From NCBI GenBank assembly GCA_020637295.1, contig JACJWF010000008.1:62001-126000 (forward strand): 64,000 bases of DNA, given 5' to 3'. The notes under the pieces are model-generated. The model worked only from the letters and a program-made list of their open reading frames with translations. It ran no database searches and had not been told where the DNA came from. This document shows positions 50,699 through 57,983 of the stretch, in pieces; within the stretch, counting starts at the first letter, position 1; each line of letters opens with the position of its first letter. Source of the stretch: Acidimicrobiaceae bacterium (GTDB lineage Bacteria > Actinomycetota > Acidimicrobiia > Acidimicrobiales > Ilumatobacteraceae). A program made the translations under genes and the position numbers.

Positions 50699-51643
50699 GT
50701 GCCCGCCTTCAACCATTCCGTCGCGACCTGGTTCCACGACCATCACGGCATTGCATCGACGGCTGAACTGATCGCACTCGGCGTCGGGCGGCAGCGGCGT
50801 CGTGAACTCCTCGCTGCAGGGGTGCTGGAGCGGCTGTTCGAGGGCGTGTACCACTTGACGTCGTCGCCGCTCACGTTTGAAGCCCGCTGCCGTGCCGTGT
50901 GCGTCGCCGACGAGTCGCTGGTGTTGTGCTGCTTCACCGCCGGCGCATTGATGGGGTTGCGGAAGTGCGGCACGAAGTGGCTGCACTGCACCACCGGTCG
51001 GAGGGCCAAGCCGATCGGCCCATCGGTGAAGGTCCACCGCACTCGCCTCGAGCTCACGGACCACATCGTGACGAGGGACGACGGCATCCGCCACACCGAT
51101 GCCGTGCAGACGTTCTTCGATCTGGCCCGTCACACGGGCGACCTTGCGCTGCGTTCGATCGGCGAGCAGATCATCGCGGATGGCCTGGCCACCCACGAGG
51201 AACTGGCCGACCGTGTGAGCAAGGTGGCGTCTCGCGGGCGACCCGGCAGTGGCCGAGCCGTGCGCGTGATTGCCGAGCGGTCACCCGTCGGAAAGGCCGC
51301 CGACTCCGACGACGAGGTGGTGCTGCTCCACGCGCTGCATGGCGCCGGGCTGATGGAGTTCGTCCGTCATCCGCCGGTGCAGCTGCGCACTGGCGACGTG
51401 GTGCACCCGGACCTCGGCGTGCCGGACGTGGGCTTGTACGTCGAGGTCGACCACCCCACCTGGCACAACACCGCCGAACAGGCCGCGTACGACAAGTGGC
51501 GCGACTTCGAGATCCGGCTGCTGGGAGGCGAGGTGGAGCGCATCCCCAGCGGCTGGCTCACGCACTCGCTCGACACGGTCGTCGCCGACCTGGCCGAGCG
51601 CCTCCGCCTCCGCCGCCTCCAAGTTGGCGTTCAGTTGCGGTAG
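50699..51643 (+). CDS. AbiEi-type antitoxin-domain / DUF559-like protein
   Basis: 314 aa. Residues 8-60 form the winged-helix AbiEi_4-like domain (GIASTAELIALGVGRQRRRELLAAGVLERLFEGVYHLT). The C-terminal half ends in a DUF559/Vsr-like nuclease fold: DVGLYVEVDHPTWHNTAEQAAYDKWRDFEIRLLGGEVERIP, with E and D where those folds place catalytic acids. Solitary actinobacterial proteins of this kind are common, without an AbiEii partner. GTG set by GGGGAGG 5 nt upstream, a strong Shine-Dalgarno unlike the leaderless neighbours. The last codons and stop are inside a family 5 palindrome. Confidence 0.75.
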   Translation: MPAFNHSVATWFHDHHGIASTAELIALGVGRQRRRELLAAGVLERLFEGVYHLTSSPLTFEARCRAVCVADESLVLCCFTAGALMGLRKCGTKWLHCTTGRRAKPIGPSVKVHRTRLELTDHIVTRDDGIRHTDAVQTFFDLARHTGDLALRSIGEQIIADGLATHEELADRVSKVASRGRPGSGRAVRVIAERSPVGKAADSDDEVVLLHALHGAGLMEFVRHPPVQLRTGDVVHPDLGVPDVGLYVEVDHPTWHNTAEQAAYDKWRDFEIRLLGGEVERIPSGWLTHSLDTVVADLAERLRLRRLQVGVQLR

Positions 51644-51727
51644 GACCGCACCTCACCGCCAACTTGCCGAGGGTTGCCCACAAGTTGGCGTTGAGTGGCG
51701 GTAGGACCGCATCTCACCGCCAACTTG
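51620..51727. repeat. Paired 47-bp palindromes, family 5, right pair
   Basis: Copies at 51620-51666 and 51681-51727, again 61 bp start to start with a 14-nt spacer, but the spacer sequence differs from the left pair. The first copy supplies the stop codon of the AbiEi-like gene. Confidence 0.92.
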
Positions 51728-51747
51728 GGCGTCGGGCGCTGCGGCAG

Positions 51748-52056
51748 TTACGGGGTGGCGCAAACGCTGCCGGGGGCGGGGATGACGTTGCCCTGGGCGT
51801 CGAGGTCGAAGTACGGGGACTCCACCTTGATGTAGTCGGGCACCATGTCGGCTTCGGAGATCACCTGCGGGTTCTCCAGCAGCAGGTAGCTCTCCACCGC
51901 CAGTTCGAAGACCCGGCGGTTCTCCACGCAGTTGGCATTCGAGGCGTTCTGGATGGACTGGGCGCCGTCGCGGGCGTCCTTGGCCTGCTGGCAGGCAGCG
52001 AGTGCGGGCACCAGAAGGGGGACGGCGAGCAGGGGAAGCAGTCGTCGGGCGGTCAT
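51748..52056 (-). CDS. Small lipoprotein with pseudopilin-like C-terminus
   Basis: 102 aa. Lipobox ALAAC with Cys22 instead of a prepilin peptidase site. The rest (NCVENRRVFELAVESYLLLE, then DYIKVESPYFDLD and VIPAPGSVC) resembles the C-terminal half of type II secretion/type IV pilin-like proteins that follow a long N-terminal helix: periodic helix, Asp/Pro loop and two end cysteines. Start overlaps the thioesterase stop (ATGA). Role unknown. Confidence 0.6.
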   Translation of the reverse strand: MTARRLLPLLAVPLLVPALAACQQAKDARDGAQSIQNASNANCVENRRVFELAVESYLLLENPQVISEADMVPDYIKVESPYFDLDAQGNVIPAPGSVCATP

Positions 52057-52430
52057 TGTGTCTTGTCCATGAATCGGTCGACCTCCACCAGGACGCGGGT
52101 GACCTTTCCTGCAGCCACCAGCCCTTTGGTATCGGACGCCGAAACCATGAACGTGAGCCTCCGCCCCTCGATTTTCTCGAGGACGGCCTCCGCCTCGACC
52201 TCGCCGCCGACGGGCGTCGGCTGCAGATGGTCCAGTTGCACCCGCATTCCCACCGTCGTGCACCCCTCGGCGAGGTGCCCGGCCAGGGCGGCGCACGTGG
52301 CCTGCTCGCACAGAGCGATCACGCGCGGGGTGGCCAGCACCAGGACCGACCCGGACCCCATGGCCACCGCCGTGTCGGCGTCGGTGACCACGAGTCGAGC
52401 GGTGCCTTTCAGGCCGACCACTGCACTCAC
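52053..52430 (-). CDS. Hotdog thioesterase (FlK-like)
   Basis: 125 aa hotdog-fold thioesterase. SGSVLVLATPRVIALCEQATCAAL carries the Thr/Glu pair and CTTVGMRVQLDHLQPTPVGGEVEAEA the histidine expected in fluoroacetyl-CoA thioesterase-like enzymes; here the aligned catalytic residues are Thr, Glu and His. Substrate likely a short acyl-CoA. GTG start set by TAGCGT 8 nt upstream; the longer frame overlaps tldD. Cotranscribed with the small lipoprotein. Confidence 0.8.
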   Translation of the reverse strand: MSAVVGLKGTARLVVTDADTAVAMGSGSVLVLATPRVIALCEQATCAALAGHLAEGCTTVGMRVQLDHLQPTPVGGEVEAEAVLEKIEGRRLTFMVSASDTKGLVAAGKVTRVLVEVDRFMDKTQ

Positions 52431-52438
52431 GGCGAGCA

Positions 52439-52444
52439 ACGCTA
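52439..52444 (-). promoter_or_regulatory. -10 box, leaderless start at 52430
   Basis: TAGCGT on the minus strand, 8 nt before the GTG. Confidence 0.55.
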
Positions 52445-52509
52445 CTGCCGCCGCCGCCCCGAACCACGAACCCGTGGACGGCCCCGGACCCGCACGGCGA
52501 CGGGCTGGG

Positions 52510-52515
52510 TAGGCT
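52510..52515 (+). promoter_or_regulatory. -10 box, leaderless start at 52524
   Basis: TAGGCT, 8 nt before the tldD ATG. Confidence 0.6.
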
Positions 52516-52523
52516 CCGGCCCC

Positions 52524-53942
52524 ATGACGCAAGCGGCAATGATCGACCAGGACGTGCTGGAGCGGGTGCTCGCTGCGGCCGTCCGCACCGGCGCCGAGTT
52601 CGCCGAGGTGTACGCGGAGGACAAGCGGTCCAGCTCCATCGGGCTGGACGACGGCAAGGTGGAGCAGGTCACCAGCGGGCGCGACCGAGGCGCCGGCATC
52701 CGCGTGGTGAAGGGCGACACCACCGGCTTCGCCCACACCGCCGACCTCACCGAGCGCGGCCTGCTGGCTGCCGCCGAGGCCGCCGCAGCCGCTGCCAGCC
52801 AGGGCGACGGTGGCACCCGCACCATCGCCCTCACCCGTGCCGGCACCCGCACCGTCAGCCCGGTGGAGCGCTACCCGGACGACGTACGCAAGGCCGACAA
52901 GGTGGCCGTCCTGCAACGCATCGACGGCACCGCCCGCAGCGTGCCCAAGAGCCAGCACGGCAACATCGTGCAGGTCAGCGCCGGCTACGCCGACAGCCGC
53001 AAGCACATCCTGGTGGCCAACACCGACGGCGTGTTCGTCACCGACGAGCAGGTGCGCACCCTCCTGCGCATGACCGTGGTGGCCGACGGCGACGCCGGCA
53101 TGCAGACCGGCTCGCAGAGCGCCGGCCACACGATGGGCTTCGAACTCATCGACAAGGTGGACGTGGAGGCCCTGGCCCGCGACGCGGCCCGCATCGCGCT
53201 CACCAAGCTGAACGCCCGCCCGGCCCCCAGCGGGGCGCTACCGGTGGTGATCAAGAAGGGCAGCGGTGGCGTGCTGTTCCACGAGGCCTGCGGGCACGGC
53301 CTGGAGGCCGACCTGGTGGCCAAGGGTGGCAGCGTCTACCGGGGCAAGCAGGGTGAGCTGGTTGCCAGCCCGCTGGTGACCCTGGTGGACGACGGCACGA
53401 TGACCGGCGAGTGGGGTGCCATCGGCTTCGACGACGAGGGCCACCCCAGCCAGTACAACGTGCTGATCGAGAACGGCGTGCTCACCGACTACATGTGGGA
53501 CTTCCTGCGGGCCCGCAAGGAGGGCCGCCGCCAGAGCGGCAACGGCCGGCGCCAGAGCTACCAGCACCTGCCGATGGTGCGGATGACCAACACCTACGTG
53601 TTGAACGGTGCTGAAGACCCCGACGACATCGTCCGCGCCACCGACTACGGCGTGTACGTCGCCAAGCTCGGCGGCGGCAGCGTCAACACGGCCAGCGGCG
53701 ACTTCGTGTTCGGCATGACCGAGGCCTACCTCATCGAGAAGGGCGAGATCACGGAGCCGTTGCGCGAGGGCAACCTGATCGGCAACGGGCCGCAGGTGCT
53801 GCGCGACATCGACCTGCTGGGCAACGACTTCGCCATGGGCAACCCGGGCACGTGCGGCAAGGACGGCCAGGGCGTGCCCGTGGGCGACGGCCAGCCGACC
53901 CTGCGGGTGAAGAGCCTCACCATTGGGGGCACGGCGGCATGA
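52524..53942 (+). CDS. tldD: Metalloprotease TldD
   Basis: 472 aa, zinc peptidase subunit of the TldD/TldE complex, which trims unfolded peptides and matures some RiPPs. Active-site HEACGHGLEADLV at 253-265 supplies the H-E-x3-H ligands; GEWGAIGFDDEG and MTNTYVLNGAED are typical of TldD. ATG overlaps nothing and follows TAGGCT by 8 nt. Coupled to tldE by ATGA. No RiPP precursor gene seen nearby. Confidence 0.95.
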   Translation: MTQAAMIDQDVLERVLAAAVRTGAEFAEVYAEDKRSSSIGLDDGKVEQVTSGRDRGAGIRVVKGDTTGFAHTADLTERGLLAAAEAAAAAASQGDGGTRTIALTRAGTRTVSPVERYPDDVRKADKVAVLQRIDGTARSVPKSQHGNIVQVSAGYADSRKHILVANTDGVFVTDEQVRTLLRMTVVADGDAGMQTGSQSAGHTMGFELIDKVDVEALARDAARIALTKLNARPAPSGALPVVIKKGSGGVLFHEACGHGLEADLVAKGGSVYRGKQGELVASPLVTLVDDGTMTGEWGAIGFDDEGHPSQYNVLIENGVLTDYMWDFLRARKEGRRQSGNGRRQSYQHLPMVRMTNTYVLNGAEDPDDIVRATDYGVYVAKLGGGSVNTASGDFVFGMTEAYLIEKGEITEPLREGNLIGNGPQVLRDIDLLGNDFAMGNPGTCGKDGQGVPVGDGQPTLRVKSLTIGGTAA

Positions 53943-55288
53943 GCGGGGGAGAGGAACTGCTCGCGCTGGCGGAGCGCGTGGTCGCCCAGGCCCTGCCGGG
54001 CGAGCAGGTGGAGGCCTTCGTGTCGCGGGACTGGGAGACCGACATCCGCGTCTACGAGGGCGAGGTGGAGCACTTCGTCAGCGCCCAGAGCGAGGGCATC
54101 GGCATCCGGGTCATCCGCGACGGGCGCACCGGGTTCGCCTACGCCGGCACGCTGGATGCGGACGCCATCGCCGAGGTGCTGGCCGAGGCTCGGGACAACG
54201 TCACGTTCGGCACGCCCGACGAGTTCGCCGCGCTGGCCGAGCCCGACGGTGTCGACGTGGTGGAGCAGGAGTTGTGGAGCGACGCGCTCGCCGCCTGCCC
54301 GACCGACCGCAAGATCGAACTGGCCAAGGAGCTGGAGCGGATGGCGCTGGCCGCCGACGGCAGGGTCCGCATCGAGGACAGCAACTACGCCGACGTCGCC
54401 GCCGAACTGGCCGTGGCCACCACGACCGGCATCCGCCGCAGCGGGCGGGAGAACGGCTGCTACGTCAGCGTCGGCACGCTGGCCGACGACGGCGAGGAGA
54501 GCCACACCGGGTTCGGGTTCAGCGTCGGCCGCTCGCCCGACGACTTCGACCTGGCCAAGGCCGCCCGGGAGGCGGCGGAGCGGGCCACCCGGCTGATCGG
54601 TGCGATCAAGCCGCAGAGCCGCCGTACCACCGTCGTGTTCGACCCGTTCGTCACGGCGATGCTGCTCGGCGTGGTGTCCAGCACCCTCAACGGCGAGGCC
54701 GTGGCCAAGGGCCGCAGCCTGTTCAAGGACCGCGTGGGCGACCAGGTGGCCAACCCGCTGGTCACCCTGGTGGACGACCCCACCAACCCGCTGGCCTACA
54801 CCGCCACCGACCTGGACGGCGAGGGCCTGGCCGCCCGCCGCAACGTGCTGATCGACGGCGGCGTGCTGCAGGGCTTCGTGCACAACAGCTACAGCGCCCG
54901 CCGCATGCAGACCCGCAGCACCGGCAACGCGGTGCGCGGCGGGTTCAAGGGCACGCCTGGCGTCGGTTGCCTGGCGCTGCAGCTGAACCCTGGCACCCGC
55001 ACCCAGGCGGAACTGGTGGCCGACGTGGAGGACGGCATCCTCGTCCAGTCCGTCCAGGGCCTGCACAGCGGGGTCAACCCGATCAGCGGCGACTTCTCGG
55101 TCGGCGCGTCCGGCCTGTCGATCAGCGGCGGTCAGCTCGGCGCGCCGCTACGGGAGTTCACCATCGCCTCCACCCTCCAGCGGATGCTCCTCGACGTCGT
55201 CGAGGTGGGTGGCGACGTGGACTGGCTGCCCATGCGCTCCGCCGGCGTCAGCCTGGTCATCCGCGACCTCACCCTCTCCGGCGCCTGA
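53939..55288 (+). CDS. tldE: TldE/PmbA subunit
   Basis: 449 aa, non-catalytic partner of TldD. Lacks the HExxxH motif, has the family front ALPGEQVEAFVSRDWETDIRVYEGEVEHF and the conserved end NPISGDFSVGASGLSISGGQLGAPLREFTIASTLQRMLLDV. Forms the heterodimer that encloses the proteolytic chamber. Four-base overlap with tldD. Confidence 0.94.
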   Translation: MSGGEELLALAERVVAQALPGEQVEAFVSRDWETDIRVYEGEVEHFVSAQSEGIGIRVIRDGRTGFAYAGTLDADAIAEVLAEARDNVTFGTPDEFAALAEPDGVDVVEQELWSDALAACPTDRKIELAKELERMALAADGRVRIEDSNYADVAAELAVATTTGIRRSGRENGCYVSVGTLADDGEESHTGFGFSVGRSPDDFDLAKAAREAAERATRLIGAIKPQSRRTTVVFDPFVTAMLLGVVSSTLNGEAVAKGRSLFKDRVGDQVANPLVTLVDDPTNPLAYTATDLDGEGLAARRNVLIDGGVLQGFVHNSYSARRMQTRSTGNAVRGGFKGTPGVGCLALQLNPGTRTQAELVADVEDGILVQSVQGLHSGVNPISGDFSVGASGLSISGGQLGAPLREFTIASTLQRMLLDVVEVGGDVDWLPMRSAGVSLVIRDLTLSGA

Positions 55289-55396
55289 CGGGCCTGCGGC
55301 CAGCGCCGGCACCAGCGGCGGCGAGTCCCGCCACCCGCCCTCGCCCTCGCCGTGCCGACCCACGGCGGTCCGCCATCGGACCCTCCTTCTGAGCCC

Positions 55397-55442
55397 ATCC
55401 GAGTGCCTACTCCGACCCCGGGGTCGGAGTAGGCACTCGGAT
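55397..55442. repeat. Palindrome of family 2, copy 3 (perfect 46 bp)
   Basis: Every base pairs: the 23-nt left half, starting ATCCGAGTGCC and ending TCCGACCCC, is fully complementary to the right half. No loop at all, so it can extrude a cruciform. Between convergent stops of tldE and the RmlD-like gene. Confidence 0.95.
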
Positions 55443-55447
55443 GAAGG

Positions 55448-55526
55448 CTGGGACTCGGGTGGGGGCGCTGGCACTCGGGTGGGGGCGCTGGGACTCGGGT
55501 CGGGGGCTGGCACTCGGACCCGGGGA
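55448..55526. repeat. 20-bp-period array of family 2, copy 3
   Basis: Units starting CTGGGACTCGGG or CTGGCACTCGG at 55448, 55468, 55488 and 55507. Middle units carry GTGGGGGCG spacers. Confidence 0.85.
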
Positions 55527-55546
55527 CCCAGGGGGGACGGGCGAGG

Positions 55547-56374
55547 TCAGGGGGTGAGGACTTCGTCGATGGGGCGGCAGCGGATGCCGAGGGACTCGGC
55601 CAGGGAGGGGTCCAGGACCACCCGACCGGGGCGGGTGAGGCCGGACTCGGCGAGCGATGCAGTGGGCACGCGGTCGGGGTCGAGGCCCATCCAGTCGGCG
55701 AAGGTCCGGGCCAGGTCGGCGCGGCTCAGTACGTTGCGGGCGGCGACGTGCAGCGGCCCGCGCAGGCCCTGCATGCCGGCCACCTGCACCAGCGCGGTCG
55801 CCACGTCGGCGGCGTGGGTGGGGCAGCGGTACTCGTCGGTGAAGAAGCGCATCGCCTTCCGCCCGGCCAGCACGTCGGCCACGTCCTCCTGCGGCCGGCC
55901 CAACCTGCCCGTCCCGTAGAGCAGCGACGCCCGCACCAGCAGGGCTGCCGGGTAGGCAGTGGCCACGGCTGACTCGGCCTCGGCCTTCCACCGGCCGTAG
56001 TCCAGCGTGGCGTCGGGCGCATCGGCCTCCGTGTACGGCTCCGCCCGCCCTGCGAACACCATGTCCGTCGACATGTGCACCAGCCGTGCGCCGACGGCCG
56101 CCGCGGCGGCGGCCACGTGGCGCGAGCCGTCCACGATCACCCGGCGGTCGTCGGGCCGGTAGGCGAGGTGCACGACGGCGTTCGGCTTCCACGTGCGGAT
56201 CTCGTCCTGCACGTGCTCATTCCGCCGGATGTCGAACGCCTGGCTGCCCGGCGCCAGTAGCTCCCACCCGCCGGCTTCGGACGCCTCCACCAGGTGCCGG
56301 CCGAGGAACCCCGACGCGCCGGTGACCATCATCAGCCGCTTCCGCCCGGTCCACCGCCGCACCCGCGTCGTCAC
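55547..56374 (-). CDS. RmlD-like NAD-dependent epimerase/reductase
   Basis: 275 aa extended SDR. TGASGFLG near residue 17, AVVHLAYRPDD, catalytic STDMVF with Y-x3-K in DYGRWKAEAE, and substrate-domain end CRPIDEVL. Closest by motif to dTDP-4-dehydrorhamnose reductase, but no rml genes are adjacent, so the substrate is uncertain. GTG set by TAGGGT 7 nt upstream; frame runs on into the neighbour shadow. Confidence 0.85.
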   Translation of the reverse strand: MTTRVRRWTGRKRLMMVTGASGFLGRHLVEASEAGGWELLAPGSQAFDIRRNEHVQDEIRTWKPNAVVHLAYRPDDRRVIVDGSRHVAAAAAAVGARLVHMSTDMVFAGRAEPYTEADAPDATLDYGRWKAEAESAVATAYPAALLVRASLLYGTGRLGRPQEDVADVLAGRKAMRFFTDEYRCPTHAADVATALVQVAGMQGLRGPLHVAARNVLSRADLARTFADWMGLDPDRVPTASLAESGLTRPGRVVLDPSLAESLGIRCRPIDEVLTP

Positions 56375-56381
56375 ATCGGAC

Positions 56382-56387
56382 ACCCTA
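56382..56387 (-). promoter_or_regulatory. -10 box, leaderless start at 56374
   Basis: TAGGGT on the minus strand, 7 nt before the GTG. Faces the box at 56394, six bases away. Confidence 0.55.
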
Positions 56388-56393
56388 CGGCGG

Positions 56394-56399
56394 TACGGT
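56394..56399 (+). promoter_or_regulatory. -10 box, leaderless start at 56408
   Basis: TACGGT, 8 nt before the GTG. Confidence 0.55.
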
Positions 56400-56407
56400 G
56401 ACTGCTC

Positions 56408-57121
56408 GTGCCCGCCCCCCACGCCTCCGCCGTCGAGCGGCACCCCCATCTCGCCGAGCCCCTGCCGGCTGGGTGGGTGCGGGTGGACCTGCACAGCCAC
56501 ACGATGTGGAGTGGCGACAGCACCACGACGCCGGAGGAAGTGGAGGAGGCCGTCATCGCCGCTGGGCTGGACGTGCTGTGCATCACCGACCACCACGCCA
56601 TCAAGGGCGCCGCCGAACTGGCCGGCCGCCTGCCGTGCCGGGTGATCGTGGGCGAGGAAATGCGCACCCACCACGGCGAGATCATCGGCCTGTTCCTCAC
56701 CGAGCGCATCCCGTTCGGCATCCCGCCCGCCGAGGCCGCCGAGGCCATCCGCGCCCAGGGCGGCGTGGTCTACGTGCCCCACCCGTTCGACCCGATGCGC
56801 CGCAACATGGCCGCGCCGGCGCTGCACGAACTGGCCGAGGCCGGCCTCCTCGACGCGGTCGAGACCATCAACGCCAAGACCTCCCTCGCCAGCCTGAACC
56901 GCCGGGCCGCCGAGTTCGCCGAGCAGTTCGACCTGGCCGCCGGCGCCGGCAGCGACGCCCACGTGCCGCTGGCGCTCGGCTCCGCATACGTGGAGATGCC
57001 GGACTTCGACGGCCCGCAGGACTTCCTGGCCAAGCTGCGCCAGGGCCGGGTGGTCGGCCACCACTGGGACCAGCCCCGCCCGTGGAGCCCGCGCATCCTC
57101 CCCAGCGTCACGATCGAATAG
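56408..57121 (+). CDS. PHP-domain metal-dependent phosphoesterase
   Basis: 237 aa. Metal ligands in order: DLHSHTMWSGD near residue 27, ITDHHAIKG near 60, GEEMRTHHGEI near 82, PHPFD near 123, and GSDAHVP near 182. This is the stand-alone PHP family (RNase AM/3',5'-nucleoside bisphosphate phosphatase relatives). Substrate unknown. GTG start 8 nt after TACGGT; uppP follows after 27 nt. Confidence 0.9.
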   Translation: MPAPHASAVERHPHLAEPLPAGWVRVDLHSHTMWSGDSTTTPEEVEEAVIAAGLDVLCITDHHAIKGAAELAGRLPCRVIVGEEMRTHHGEIIGLFLTERIPFGIPPAEAAEAIRAQGGVVYVPHPFDPMRRNMAAPALHELAEAGLLDAVETINAKTSLASLNRRAAEFAEQFDLAAGAGSDAHVPLALGSAYVEMPDFDGPQDFLAKLRQGRVVGHHWDQPRPWSPRILPSVTIE

Positions 57122-57148
57122 CGGTACCCGGAAGGACCCCACTCGCGA

Positions 57149-57979
57149 ATGCCCATCATCCACGCCATCGTCCTCGGCCTCGTCCAGGGCCTGAGCGAGT
57201 TCCTCCCCATCTCCTCCAGCGGACACCTCCTGCTCGTGCCCTGGCTGTTCAACTGGAACGACTTCGCCGACGCGTCGATCGAGAAGGCATTCGACGTCGC
57301 CCTGCACATCGGCACGCTGGTGGCCGTCGTCGCCTACTTCCGCAAGGACCTCGTGGTCTATGTGCGCGACGGGGTGCGGATGGTGGTGCGCCGGCAGCGC
57401 CCCTCCACACTTGAGGGTCGGTTGGCGTGGCTGCTGGTGCTCAGCGCCCTGCCTGCGGCGGCCGCGGGCGCCCTGTTCGAGAGCTTCATCGACGAGAAGC
57501 TGGGCACGCCCACCATCATCGCCATCTCGCTGATCGTGTTCGGCGTGCTGCTCGGCTGGGCCGACCGGCGCGACGGCCACCGCGATCTGCCGGAGTACAC
57601 CAAGGACGACGCGCTGAAGATCGGTGCCGCGCAGATCCTGGCCCTCAATCCGGGCACCTCGCGCAGCGGCATCACCATGACGGCGGCCCGCCTGGTGGGC
57701 TTCCACCGCGACGCCGCGGCAAGGGCCAGCTTCCTGATGGCCATCCCGGTCACCGCCGGCGCCGTCGCCTACAAGATGCTCAAGCTGGCCAAGGACGGCA
57801 TCCCGGATGGCCTCGGCGTGCCGATGGTCGTCGGCATCATCACGTCGGCGATCTCCGGCTGGCTGGCGGTGTGGGGCACGATCCGCCTCGTGCGGACCCG
57901 CACGTTCATGCCGTTCGTCGTCTACCGGGTCGGGCTCGGCGTGCTCGTGCTGGCCCTCATCGTCACGGGCGTACGCTGA
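57149..57979 (+). CDS. uppP: Undecaprenyl-diphosphatase
   Basis: Dephosphorylates undecaprenyl pyrophosphate at the membrane so the carrier lipid can be reused in wall synthesis; also gives bacitracin resistance. 276 aa, about eight helices. Catalytic (E/Q)xxxE in LVQGLSEFLPISSSGH (Gln13, Glu17) and PGTSRSG at 168-174. No clear Shine-Dalgarno or -10; probably on the PHP transcript. Confidence 0.95.
   Translation: MPIIHAIVLGLVQGLSEFLPISSSGHLLLVPWLFNWNDFADASIEKAFDVALHIGTLVAVVAYFRKDLVVYVRDGVRMVVRRQRPSTLEGRLAWLLVLSALPAAAAGALFESFIDEKLGTPTIIAISLIVFGVLLGWADRRDGHRDLPEYTKDDALKIGAAQILALNPGTSRSGITMTAARLVGFHRDAAARASFLMAIPVTAGAVAYKMLKLAKDGIPDGLGVPMVVGIITSAISGWLAVWGTIRLVRTRTFMPFVVYRVGLGVLVLALIVTGVR
57972..57977 (+). 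promoter_or_regulatory. -10 box, leaderless start at 57984
   Basis: TACGCT at the end of uppP, 6 nt before the ATG of the pirin gene. Confidence 0.5.
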
Positions 57980-57983
57980 CCGG

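Noticed and set aside
53083..55066. Large antisense frames opposite tldD and tldE
   Set aside because: High GC third positions create open antisense frames; composition is His/Gln/Ala-rich and unlike protein.
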